From contig JAJGBQ010000001.1 of the NCBI GenBank assembly GCA_022457065.1, positions 620,001-684,000 on the forward strand: a DNA stretch of 64,000 nt. Reading direction: 5' to 3'. Position 1 is the first letter of the stretch, and every line of letters starts with the position of its first letter. The translations under genes and the position numbers were made by a program. The stretch is from Curvularia sp. ZM96. Lineage: Eukaryota; Ascomycota; Dothideomycetes; Pleosporales; Pleosporaceae. The notes beneath the pieces are model-generated. The model had not been told where the DNA came from. It searched no databases and saw only the letters and a program-made list of their open reading frames with translations. This document shows positions 44,870 to 56,300 of the stretch, in pieces.

Positions 44870-46388
44870 TCAGTGACGTCCTTGCTCAGCACTCTCGATA
44901 TGCGGACTTGACCAGTCGATACGCGGCTCGTCGAACGGCTTGATAACCTTGTCGTCGCCGTTACTCGATCGCCCGCTTCCACCAAGCTGGAGTCCCGAGG
45001 GCGGGGATTCACTAATGCTAACCTTCACATCCATACTCTTCATGATTCCAGGGCCTCTGTGTTCTTCGTCGCTATTCAGGATCGCGCGATCGCTCTCATC
45101 GTCGAGGACGCTCTCGCCGGGTATGCGCGAATGGTAGGCCTTGCTACCCTGGAAGTTGTTCATGTGGATACTGTTCCCAACATGGCCAGTGCCGCCAACG
45201 GTGGAACGCCCATACCCGTAGTGTGGTGTTTTGCCAGAGCCTGTCCAGGTCGAGGGCAGGACCTTCTGGAAAAAGTTGTCGAAGGCTTTACGCAGTGGGG
45301 GCAGCGAAGCGATGAGAATGCCGAGGGAGAGTTCGGAGCTCGACCAGATGCTTAGGTTGACGCCGTCCCAGGTGGGATCTTTGGTCGTGGTCAGGGTCTT
45401 CAGCTCGATAGTTTTGAAAACGGAGCAGATTGTTGCGCTGAGGAAGATTAGTCTTCAGCTCTTGATGGTGCGGTTGTGGGTCTTACGGGATACTGAGAAG
45501 GAAAACAATGCGGATACCCCATTGCGTCCTCCGAGCTAGTTGAACGCGCGATAGGTAGATTAAAGGAGCGGCCATGTATACGAGATCCGTTACGATATTG
45601 CTAATGCCTTAGGCGATTTGTTAGAACTAGAGTTAACTGTGGCAACTACCAGTCTGGCAAACTCACCCTGAGCGTAACTTTGAGGCAAGGTTCCTCTGGC
45701 CCAGCAGTGGAATTCCCCTTTATATCCAAAGTTCCAGTTCTTCTCCAACGGTACACACCCGAACAGTGTCAAGACTGGGGCCAAGAAGTTCAAAGCTGTG
45801 ACCATGAGAATAGATAGCCAGATGATCGCTTGGTAGATTCTGGAGAAGTTCAGGGCGAGCAGCCATGCACAGATAGACCACTTCAAGAAGGCCACGGCGA
45901 TGATGTCTAAAGACAGTCATGAGTAGCTATTTTGTAAACAGTTGGTATCGCGAACTTACTAACGATCTGAGTAATCCATAGATAATAGCTGTACTTGAGG
46001 ATATTTGGAAAGACTGTAGGGTCCATGATATGCCGCCTGAGATAATGTTAGTAAGTACATTATTGCAGCAAATGCATAGAACATACCCGAGACCATAATC
46101 TACCACAACATGATTCATTGAGGTTGCTGCAATGCTGAGAAGCTGCAAGAGGATTCACGTTAGCATCCTCCTAAGCATGAGTGTAAGACGGGGCCAAGAT
46201 AGACTTACAGCAGAAGTGATCAACAAGTAATCACTGAGCATGAACCTGCGTGCTTGTACAATACCGTACACAACTCTCCATACCACGAAAATTGTGCTGA
46301 TGATCAGCAAGATCCACACTGGTACAAGGACAAGGAGCCGCCGATTAGGCCATTCTTGCTCTGCACCTGGCGGTGCACCTTGGTCCAT
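44870..46388 (-). CDS. Fungal rhodopsin-domain (PTH11/SAT4-type) 7-TM membrane protein
   Basis: Six exons (46388-46209, 46142-46087, 46036-45960, 45906-45667, 45607-45487, 45437-44870) join in frame to 413 residues. Hydrophobic spans are LLVLVPVWILLIISTIFVVW, then a second around DYLLITSALLSIAATS, FPNILKYSYYLWITQIV, WSICAWLLALNFSRIYQAII, ILMVTALNFLAPVLTLFGC, the ISNIVTDLVYMAAPLIYLSR stretch, and IRIVFLLSIPATICSVF. The conserved DPTWDGVNLSIWSSSELSLG motif near the last span is characteristic of this fungal family, which includes PTH11-like receptor candidates. The C-terminal 130 residues are cytosolic and Ser/Asp-rich. There is no CFEM cysteine domain, so this is a non-CFEM member. Ligand and role unknown. 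Confidence 0.85.
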
Positions 46389-48630
46389 ACTACGTTGCGG
46401 CTGGATCTTGCAAATGGACAAAGGAGCAAACAGAAAAAACACACATCCAGAATTTGGGGTGTGTGTGGGGGTTTTGTCCAGTGTGCTTAGATTTGGGCGG
46501 CACGCATTTAGTATGCTGGCCGCTCTGCGTCCGAACTGTGTGAAGCGGCAGTCAAACCGCACGGTTACAGGACAGAGAAAGGGCCAGATCGATCAAAGAA
46601 GGCCCGTCCACTCACGGTCGGTTCTCGAAACACCCCGGCTCGGGCGTCTTGCATCCTTCTACCAGTACGAGAGCTGATGGGGTGACCGGATTCTAGTTAC
46701 GCTTGAGTAAAGCCCCGCTCCCTGCAGGTTGCTCCCATTGGAGCGGGGTCCAGGGTAGTCGAACTCCCCGAGACAGATGCCAGAATGGTCATTCGATGGA
46801 GATGCATGTCAATCAAATGAATAGCATTACTACGGAGAGAAACGGCGTACGTTAGGGACATGGTCCTTGTTGATGCACACCATAACTCAGGCGCAACAAT
46901 GGTGGAACACTGTTTACCAGGTGGTCGGCATGGGCACGAGCGGAAGATCTTGCACGGTATCATGGTTTGCGATGTGAATACCATGTCTATAGCCGGGTGG
47001 ACCGACTGGATGGCTTCGAGATACTCCGTAGATGAGGCGGGAGAGCCACAAGGGTCCCATTCCACTAGTGCCTTACCTAGCGGCCGCTGGTGCATCGTTC
47101 GACCAACCGAGACTGCTGCGCCCCGCCCCACGCTATCTTCATCGTAGCCTACGCCCTCGGGCAGATACATAGTACCCCCTATCGTTACCTTTTTTCTTCT
47201 TTTGATCGTCCGCAATTCTCTGTCAACTACACATTGATGTGCGACGACAGCGTCTGTCAAAGACGGAAGATGCAGTCGCCGTCTTGGCATGCGCAATCAG
47301 CAGTGAGCCTTTACGTCCGAAGCTAACAAGATCTAAAACCCCCATTGCCGCTCCTAGACACGGCACGGCACGGCAAAAGTGACCTGAGGCGGGCCCATGG
47401 CCGGTATGCGCCGTCATTGGCGGTTGCCACTATACCTGCTATGCCGATTCCATACCGATTCCGTCCTTCAATCTCAAGAGAAAAGGACCGTCATCATGCT
47501 TACCATTGCCATGTTGTACATATTCCTGTCCGTACATATTCCTCTCTGTATATACCAACTGCCCATGCCTATAGTCATTCGGCGCTCACGTTGCGTCACC
47601 TGTAATTGTATAGTATACTCGAGAACCCTGGGAGGAAGCACTCTAGAACGTGCGTCGCCGTTAATCCGTTAATTTCACACCCCAAGCTCGGGCGACCAAC
47701 CAAAATACAGGCACTAGGTCATCTAACACGAGCTCGGCTCCCAAGTCAGGTTACCGAGCGGCGTGGCTACGGAGTACACTGCGCAAGCGAAGGTGCCGCA
47801 GCTAAGGGTGCGCAGGAACTAGAGCTGACATGCTGTCTTCTGTTAAACTACTTCGTACATGAAAATTTCCGACACGGCTCACATACATACGGCGCATGTA
47901 TATGTATGGGGTAGTAAGCATGTCCTTGCCTGTAGATGCGGCCCTTTGGACGCCTCTACCGTGGTGGCGGACGCCTCACCCACAATTCAAACTCAATCAC
48001 ATGGTTTGATAGAAACTGAAAAAGCCCCGTTCCTTCGATCCGTCTAGAAGCGAAAGCATGGCGCTCCATTTAGCGTCGAAACGACCATGACACGCGGGCT
48101 CGGCTTCAGTACCAACCACGCCCAGTCTGCCGAAGAAAACCTACATTTTGGGCCACCTGGCCCAGTATCAGCCCATTGGTACTGTTCCTTCAGCGAAAAA
48201 TCTATTGTTCCTAGGCCTCGCGGACCGTCCCCCACCCGTCCCTGTGGCCAGCGAAATGGTAGGTGGAGCACCAAATGTTCTCCTTGCGCTCCGTGCCTGG
48301 CGCGTGTTGACTCGCTTCCAAGTTCAGGCAGTTTGGATTTTCTAGTAGAGTGACCCGGTCTCTTGGTCTTTGCATCGCCACACCCAACGCATACAAACAA
48401 TTTCCCGAGCGCAACCTTTACGGTATTGTGGGTACCTCCTTGGAGCCGGAGTGATACCGCCGTGGAACCATTTCCCACGTGGCGAGCATCCTTCTCGACC
48501 AATGCGAGGAACGACCAAGCAAGATAACACGGCCGTATAAAGCATATATTGGCTGCTCCCTTTGCCAATTCTACTGCACGCCGAACGCCGACTTACTTTC
48601 GTTAAACTTAATCTATCTTTCCGCGTCAAG
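46389..48630. other. 2.2 kb gene-free stretch
   Basis: The two longest frames (46697-47296 and 48044-48568, both minus) have high Arg, Cys and Ser content, no motifs and no splice support, so I do not call them. The last 100 bases include the GMC gene promoter, with tataaagcatatatt near 48536. Confidence 0.4.
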
Positions 48631-50602
48631 ATGCCTGCATTCTCTCGCTTAGCTGTTGCTGCTCAGCTCGTCACTCTTTTTCTGTCGCCCGTTCTTGGTG
48701 TTGCTACTGACAAGCCTTATGATTATGTCATTGTCGGTGGAGGTGTCACTGGCTTAGTTGTAGCCAATCGTATTACCGAGGATAAGAGCAGTATGTATTC
48801 CATCAGAGAGTTGTCAAGGAAAACCATCCCTAATCGCTCAAAACAGAGACCGTTCTTGTGGTTGAGGCTGGAGATAATGTGGACCGGGATAGCACCAAGA
48901 TCCCCTTGAAGGCCACCGACCTTACTTCGGCAAACGGGCTGATCTGGGAGAATATCAATTCCATGCCTGAACCTGGTCTTGGTAACAGCTCCTACGCGGT
49001 AATTGTGGCAAAGGTGCTGGGTGGTGGCTCCGTGAGTATGTATTCCCCCCCAAACTTACACCACTACCACCACCCCTTTAGTAGCATGTTACTGATATAT
49101 TTCTTCAAGTAAATGGAATGATCTACACACGCGCCGGAGCTGCCGATTACGATGCCTGGGAGGCTCTCGGCAACAAAGGGTGGGGGTGGGAAGGCATGCT
49201 GCCATATTTTATCAAGGGCACCAAGTTCCAACCACCTTCAGAAAATGTGGCTAAGGACTTCAACATTACCTGGGATCCCTCCGTATACGGTGATGGACCG
49301 TTGGCGGTGAGTATAACAAGCACCCAGTATCAAGACATCAAGGCGTACTGGGCAGCATACCGCGCAGCTGGCATCGCAGCGCCGGAGGACGGCAACGCAG
49401 GCGATGGAGCTGGCGCCTCGTGGTATGGAAACACAATGGACGCGACGACTGGACGTCGTGCTCACGCCCGTTATGCATACTACGATCCCGTTCAGTCGCG
49501 CCCCAATCTGCACATCCTCACCGGCGCCACTGCCAACAAGATCCTTTTCGACGACAGGAAGAAGCCCATAGCGAAGGGCGTTGAGGTCACCGATAAGACG
49601 GGCAAGACTGTCAACTTCTACGCCAAGAAGGAGGTTGTGCTTGCTGCCGGTGCCATCCAGACACCCAAGCTGCTCCAGCTTAGCGGCGTTGGTCCCAAGG
49701 CGGTCTTGGAAGCTGCTGGCATCAAAACCCGGGTTGAGCTCGATGCTGTCGGCTCTAACTTCCAGGATCACTCCTACGCCACTGTGATTTTCAACACAAC
49801 TTCCAACTTCTTCCCCAATCTCAACTCAGTAAACACTAATGCCACTTTCAATGCTTCGGCATGGAAAGAGTACGAAGAGCATAAGACTGGTCCCTACACC
49901 TACGCTCGTGGCAACGCGCTTGCTTTCGTCTCCCTACCGGACATGACCAACAACACCCAAGCTCTCATCTCCACGCTGAACAGCCAGAATGCTACCGACT
50001 ACCTTCCCAGCATCTACAAGAAGAACCCCAAACTCGCCCAGGGATTTGTTAAGCAGCGCAAGGTCATTGCTGACATATTTGGACGTAAAGACGCTGCTGT
50101 TACCGAATTTCCTCTCTCTGCTGAAGGTAGCTATGGTCTGGTTGGTGTCGAGAAGCCTCTTTCGCGCGGCATGATCAACATCGACCCCAAGAACCCCAAC
50201 GGACCTCCCCAAGTCGTTTACAACGCCTTTGTGAACCCAATCGACCGTATGGTTATGGCTATTGGTCTTCGCTTCTTCCGCAGCGTGTGGGGACGCCCCG
50301 AACTTGCCAGCTACAAGATTTCTGAGACAGTTCCTGGTGCTCAGCACACCACCGATAAGGATATCTACGATGCACTTCTCAAGCAGTCTATGCTGTCGCC
50401 TACACTTGCTCACCCGTCGGGCTCTTGCCCCATGATGGCTGAGAGGGATGGCGGTTGTGTTAGCGACAAGCTGATGGTGTACGGAACCCAGCATCTGTCT
50501 ATTGTCGATGCTTCCATCATTCCTATTATCCCGTCGAACCATCTCCAAGCTACCATGTACGCTATTGGTGAGAAGGCTGCCGATATCATCAAGGCTAGGT
50601 AG
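48631..50602 (+). CDS. Secreted GMC-family flavin oxidoreductase
   Basis: Three exons (48631-48790, 48847-49035, 49110-50602), introns of 56 and 74 bases, 613 residues. Residues 1-24 are a signal peptide. The FAD fold follows (DYVIVGGGVTGLVVANR, GxGxxG at 36-41; exon 2 adds TVLVVEAGD). The family's second signature spans exon 2-3 (VLGGGSVINGMIYTRAG), which fixes the donor at 49036 rather than the nearer GT at 49032. GAIQTPKLLQLSGVGP matches GMC signature 2. The C-terminus has AHPSGSCPMM and the active-site NH in PSNHLQATMYAIGEKAADII. Several N-x-S/T sites suit an extracellular enzyme. Likely an alcohol or sugar oxidase/dehydrogenase (aryl-alcohol or glucose oxidase-like); substrate not resolved. 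Confidence 0.92.
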
Positions 50603-51416
50603 AGCAGCAAGGATGGGCTTGAAGTTAAACGTTCGTTGTATATAGATGATTGTAATGCCAAATTTTGAGGGCAACTGCCAATGGTCACGAATAGTGAAGA
50701 CTTACCTTTGAGATCGTGAAGTAAATTAATTAATTTTTGTGGATTCCTGACGATATATACTTGATTGTTCTGATTTAGCATTTGATTCTATTATATCCAC
50801 TTAGGCGATAATACGGCAATTTTTATGGATAAGGTCTAAATGTATGCCAAAACAGAATCACAAGGTTCGTGAGATATTGCTTGGCCAGCTATATTATCTG
50901 GGAGTCAAAATAGGCTCAATAGGCCAAGTAAATATGTCACGTTCGGCATATGTTCCGGTTCGACGCCAAAGCACTGATGGCACTTCTATCCGTAACCCAT
51001 GTGATCCGGAGTTCCAGTTGGGCGGTTGCTGCGAGACATCAAAACTCTATCTAGGGTGGTTGCCAGGCTCCCACGTCCTATTGTTGACGGGGATCCACCC
51101 GGCCTCTTCCGTAACAGTAGTAAAACCAGAAAATCAAAGTTATCAGTGCAGTGAACAATAAATGACTGTGGCAACTACAGTTACTTTTAAAAGCGGAGTT
51201 TGTGAGTGCTAGTAATGTAGTATATAATATACAACTGTGACAAATACAACTGCTTTTAGTAGTACTAGTTTTACTATAATGTAGGGTGGTTTTATAGGCC
51301 GCTATTTTCCGGCGCCCCTCCATCCATGGTTGCGTCATAACTGTACCCTCAAAAGTTCGCAGCGACGCGCCGAAACACAACGTCCTGCCCCCCACCTCGT
51401 CTCTCGCTACGACACC
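50603..51416. other. Intergenic with dispersed repeat
   Basis: AT-rich gap of about 810 bases. The part 51121-51257 holds two imperfect copies of the repeat also found at 29.6 kb. The 5' leader of the Pelota gene begins near 51330. Confidence 0.45.
51121..51257 (-). repeat. Dispersed repeat, two imperfect tandem units (copies B and C)
   Basis: On the minus strand, unit 1 reads GTTGTATTTGTCACAGTTGT then ATATTATATACTAC, and unit 2 reads CTGTAGTTGCCACAGTCATT then TATTGTTCACTGC. Both align with the 29.6 kb copy. The spacing is about 70 bases. The class of element is unknown. Confidence 0.45.
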
Positions 51417-52661
51417 ATGAAGCTGCTCAAGAGCCAGATTGAGCAAAAGACGGGCGCGGGGTTTGCGACCCTGCTGCCAGAGGAGCCTGAAGACATGTGG
51501 CACGCCTTCAACCTGATCCAAGAGAACGACCAAGTTCGCGCAAAAGCAGTGCGTCGAGTATCCAAGACATCTGATGCCGGTTCTACCTCATCGCAACGAA
51601 TCGCACTCGATCTCACCATCACCGTCACGTCGACTGACTTTGATATCGGCTCCGAGCAGCTGCATGTGTCCGGCCGAGTTGCAAAAGAAAACGAGCACGT
51701 CAAGCTGGGCCAGCACCACACCCTGGACCTAGAACTCAACCGAAAGTTTACACTAGAAAAGGCCGACGGCTGGGACAGCGTTGCCCTTGAGCAACTCAAA
51801 GAAGCGTGCGATGCCTCCAAACGCGCAGAGCTATGGGCGGTAGTACTAGGCGAAGGCACCGCAAACATCTGCATGATCACCGAGCACCAAACCATCTTAC
51901 GGCAAAAAGTCGAAGTCCCCGTCCCCAGAAAACGGCGTGGCGGCGTCGATGGCCACGCAAAAGGCATGGAGCGCTTCTTCTCCACCACGCTGTCCACTCT
52001 CCTCCGCCAAATCGACCTGCCCAGCACATCCCCAACAGCCCAACAACAACAACAAGGCAAAACCCTCCCCTTACTCCTCGCCAGCCCCGGCTTCATCGCC
52101 ACCGCCTTCCTGCAATACATCAAAGAAGAAGCCACCCGAACAACCAACAAACCGCTCATGGCCCTCATCCCCTCCATCATAATCGCCCACTCATCCTCCG
52201 CCCACGTCCACTCCCTAAACGAAGTCCTCTCCTCCCCCGCCATAACCGCAAAACTCTCAGACACAAAATTCGCCCGCGAAACAGCCCTCATGGATAAATT
52301 CAACACGCTCATGCGCCAGGACGACGGCCGCGCGTGGTACGGCCCCCGCGAGGTAGAACGCGCAGTCGCAAAGGGTGCTGTGGGGAGAGGTGGCGGCGTG
52401 CTGTTAATCAACAACGTACTTTTCCGTGCGCAGAACGTCAAGGAGCGCAGGAGATGGGTTAAGTTGGTGGATCAGGTGAGGGATGTTGAGGGCGGTGAGG
52501 TAAGAGTGCTGAGTTCGCTGCATGAGAGTGGGAAGAGGCTTGAGGGGTTGGGGAATGTCGCGGCTATATTGACGTATCCGCTGGAGGATTTGGATGAGGA
52601 GGGGGACGAAGGCGGGGAAGTTGGTGGTGGTGGGGAGGACGAGGGCGAGATGGTGATATAG
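51417..52661 (+). CDS. DOM34: Dom34/Pelota, ribosome rescue factor
   Basis: Intronless, 414 residues from the ATG at 51417 (context caccATGa); the frame extends upstream to 51330 but lacks family similarity there. The three eRF1-like domains are recognisable: MKLLKSQIEQKTGAGFATLL with EEPEDMWHAFNLIQENDQVR (domain A, mRNA/A-site side), LWAVVLGEGTANICMIT and KRRGG with the MERFFSTTL helix (domain B), and LLINNVLFRAQNVKERRRWV with VRVLSSLHESGKRLEGLGN (domain C, Hbs1 contact). With Hbs1 it splits stalled ribosomes in no-go and non-stop decay. It lacks the GGQ of eRF1, as expected. A short poly-Gln run (about residue 213) and an acidic Gly/Glu tail are lineage features. A long antisense frame (51407-52441) is a codon-bias shadow. 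Confidence 0.95.
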   Translation: MKLLKSQIEQKTGAGFATLLPEEPEDMWHAFNLIQENDQVRAKAVRRVSKTSDAGSTSSQRIALDLTITVTSTDFDIGSEQLHVSGRVAKENEHVKLGQHHTLDLELNRKFTLEKADGWDSVALEQLKEACDASKRAELWAVVLGEGTANICMITEHQTILRQKVEVPVPRKRRGGVDGHAKGMERFFSTTLSTLLRQIDLPSTSPTAQQQQQGKTLPLLLASPGFIATAFLQYIKEEATRTTNKPLMALIPSIIIAHSSSAHVHSLNEVLSSPAITAKLSDTKFARETALMDKFNTLMRQDDGRAWYGPREVERAVAKGAVGRGGGVLLINNVLFRAQNVKERRRWVKLVDQVRDVEGGEVRVLSSLHESGKRLEGLGNVAAILTYPLEDLDEEGDEGGEVGGGGEDEGEMVI

Positions 52662-53328
52662 GTTATGTCTGTGTGGCGGGAGAAGATAAAATGGAGAGTG
52701 ATATATACCCCTTCTATTTACTATATATTCAAAATTACTGGAACATGAAGAAAAAGATTCGTTCGATTTATCCCTTGTACATGTAGACATGGAAAACACA
52801 GTGGGCACCATGGAAAATCCGATGTCGTAAATTTAGGATTACTGTTCATTCATTCATCTCAATCTATACATTTCCAAAAACCAAAACTTCCAAACATCCC
52901 GCCGAAGCAGAAACAGTATAAAAAAACGAAGGGACTCTACTAAGCCCCTTCCAATTGAAGTAGTTAAAAAAAGGTATACGGGATATCTCTAAAGTTCGCC
53001 TTTGCCATCTTACCACCACGTCTCCAATCCGCCGCCGCTTCCTCCTCCTCCGCCGCCGCCACTACGTTCCTCCATCAGGCCAAAATAAAGTAAATAGAAT
53101 AAAAAACACCAGGTCATGTGCACTTCATGTACGTTTCCATCCCAAGACGCACGCCATCTCATCCATGCCCGATCCCTACCCACAACCTCCCAATAACAAC
53201 AAAAAAACGCCTACAGAAAATCGAGAGAAGAAGACGCTTGCGTACACATCAAAAAAAGACATACATGATTAACCTCCCACCCAACGCACCAGCGCCTGTC
53301 TCCCTCCTCACTCCTCCTACTTACTCAC
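52662..53328. other. Convergent intergenic gap
   Basis: About 670 bases between convergent genes. It has CCT/CTC-rich and poly-A stretches and no supported frame. Confidence 0.4.
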
Positions 53329-56300
53329 CTACTCATCGCGATAAAACTTCTTAAAAATCAAATGTAGGAAGAGATTGACATTGACGCGCGCGATGCCTTC
53401 ACCCTTGCCTCCATCGCCAAACAGATTCATGAATTGATGATTGTCAAACTGCGCTTGCAAGAGTCCGTCAAGCGGGACCTCTGCAAACGCACCGGGGATC
53501 ATCATGGAACCCTGGGAGCCCTGGATCTCAAAGATACCAGTTTGGTTGCTGGAGATGGTGATGTCGAGGCGGTCCCATTGGCGCTCGTGGTAGCCAGACC
53601 ACGAGATGAGGATGCCTTTTTCGGCGAGGTTGCGGGCAGAGTATTTGAAGGAGCCGAAGCGGTATTCGCGGCCGCTGTTTTTGAGTTCGCGCTGGTGGTT
53701 GTATTGGCGGGTGAAGGGGAGGAGGAACTTCTTCTTGCCCTTCTTGGACTGGAGGGTTATCATGGCTTGTTCAATGTAGTCGTTGTAGGATTTGAGTTGC
53801 GACTCCAGGAAATGCGCCTTCTCGTCCAGTGCAGCCAGAGTAGTGCGCACGCCTTCCAGTTCCTTGGCGCGCTGAATACGTCTTCGGTGCTTGGTGCGGA
53901 TATCGACTGCGATAGCGTTGAGGAGATCCTGGTAGTTGTTGGTGTGCGTGATGCGGCCGGCGCGTTGAAGCTGAACCATGTTCTCCAGGCAGTATTGTTT
54001 CAGTGTGGTATAATCGAGATCCAGGACAGAGTTTGCACTCATGTCTGTAGTGTAAGTGGAAGCAGCCGAGGAGCGGACCACGTTGTTTTGTCTTCGGGAG
54101 CGGTCTTTGCGTTGAGCAATGATTTCTTCACTAACAAGGGCGTCCCAGCGGTCTTCGTCCTCGCGTGTGACAGGCTTGCACATGATCTCTGTGAGGTTGG
54201 CGCCGGTCTGGACGCGGATGATGTAGAGCACATAACGCTTCGTTTCCATAAAGAGAGATTTGATCGGGGCATCCGGATCTGAATGAGTTAGCAAGCATCT
54301 TTGTGTGGGGCTTAAGTTTCTTACCTTCTTGTTCATGGTACTTGGGGTTGAGTGTGAGTGTGATTTCACTGGAGCTGACATGCAGCAGCTCGTTCTCGTT
54401 GTTCTTTGCACTACCTAGCTCCCGGATGACCTCACGAAGAGGGTCGTCTTGTGCAGGGCAGAGACTGGCAAGGTCGTCGATTACAAGATTGTGAATGGCG
54501 AATACATCAGCGAGCTTGATGTAGAGCGTTGGCTTTGTTCTTGCGAACAGGTCGTTGAACTCGTCAATCTCAAACTGGGCTTCGGCAGGGCGGACATTGA
54601 TCATGTTCGACCAAATGTCTTGCAGGCGATCAATGGCTTCGGTAATGTAGCTGTTGAGCGGTTGGAGGTAAAGATCGTCACCACCAAACAGCTTGCCGAC
54701 TGCAATCTGGCCGAGCACTTTAGCAACTGCGCCAAGGTTCCGGTTCATGAGAGGCGACAAGCCACGGTCAACGACACCCCAGTGTTGAGGCTGCAACAAA
54801 GCAGGTTGAATGTACCCTTTCCATACCCAGTGCCCAGTGATCTGAAGAAGCTGCTCCTGCGGTTCGTAAGGGAACTTGAGGCGAAGCTCCTCGAACATTT
54901 GCTGCGCAATGTAACGGACACCATACGGCATTCGGTGGAGAACCTCCTCAAACATGGAGAAGTATTGGTCAGCGACATCTCGCAGATCTTGCAGGTTGTG
55001 GATGAAGGTTCCACGGGTCTCGGGGTCCTTCAACGCCACATCCCGCGAGACGTTGGGATCACGATGACTTCGCTGGCCGGTCCGAAGCTCTTCGTTGTTG
55101 ATCGCTGATCGGTAGATCTGCATAGGGTCGCTCTCTAGGTCCAAGTGCTCGTTCTCGATGATGTTCTCGCGAATCACGGTGCCCAGAACATCTTTCAGAA
55201 ATTTACGGTCACGAGGCGAGCGAACATAGCTGGCAAAGAGCTTACTCCAGAAGAAGTTGCCGCGAAGGTAGTCGTGGAGCGAAGAACAGTTCTCAATCTC
55301 CTCTTTCAGGGATCGTGTCATGAGCTTCAACAGCCAGTATTCTTCTCTACGCTTCTGAGCTAGTCCGAAGAGACTCATTGTGAGCTGCTCAATGCGCTTG
55401 GTATCGCTCTCGGCAAGGTTCTGCTCGCGAACGCGCCTGAAAAGCCGGGCCATGTATTGAGGCTGGGTCTGCAGGATGAAGAAAAGCTCTTGGTACTGCT
55501 CCAGTTTTCGGCGAGAGTTTTTGTTGAGAGCCTTGAGATCGAAGGGGTCCTTGGAGGAGATGTCTCGGCTGCTGAGAAGAGCTCCAACATTGCCTCCGTA
55601 GTGCTTCTGATGCTTGACAACTTCGTCCAGGGTAATCTTGTTCTTCACAAGCAGCGCAATCTTGATGTCGAGTTGATCGACGTACTGCTCGGCAAGTTCG
55701 TTTTGTCGTACATGCTGGACAACCGTCTTTCGCAGACGCTCAAATTCTGAAATGTTGTTAGTTCTCCATCACCAGAATACACAAATGGTGGCTTACCAAT
55801 CTCTTCGTCAAAATCAATGTCATTGTCGTTGAGGAGGTGCACAAAGTTCTTGACAGTGGATACTGGAGGGTTGGTTCCGCTTGTCAGGCTCTTGTAGGCC
55901 TCACCCTGCTGACGACCGCGGATGAAGCTTTGGACTTTGATGACCTTCTCCATGTTCTCCTTGTAGAATTGCTGCTTCTCTGCAAATTTCCGCCGGATCA
56001 ACATACCACGGGCCATGGTCTGCAGATCGATGATGGCTTCTTCGTGCTCTTCTGCTTGGCCAAGCTGCAAGCCAATCTGCATGCGCTGCAGCATACCACG
56101 CGCTACGGCCTGGAGATCAACAATCTCGGGTTCTTGAGCATTGAGCTCGCAAAGTGTGTCGTATGTTCGCTGGCGTTGCATGAAGCCGCGGCAGGCGGAT
56201 TGTAGGTCGAGAATGGCGGGTTCTTGTGCCTGAAGCTCTCCAAGATCAGAATAATGCTTATGCCGCGCAAGGAAGCCACGAATCTGCGACTGGAAAGACA

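Noticed and set aside
46697..47296. 199-codon minus-strand frame in the 2.2 kb gap
   Set aside because: No recognisable motif, odd composition with many Met, Arg and Cys, and no splice continuity; chance frame in GC-rich sequence.
48044..48568. 174-codon minus-strand frame before the GMC gene
   Set aside because: Overlaps the GMC promoter, low-complexity composition and no family features.
51407..52441. 344-codon minus-strand frame opposite the Pelota gene
   Set aside because: The plus-strand frame is unmistakable Dom34/Pelota; the antisense frame is Ser/Arg-rich and arises from strong codon bias.
53434..55108. Long plus-strand frames (282 and 219 codons) opposite IQGAP
   Set aside because: They mirror the GAP-related and C-terminal domains in the other strand and carry no motifs of their own.
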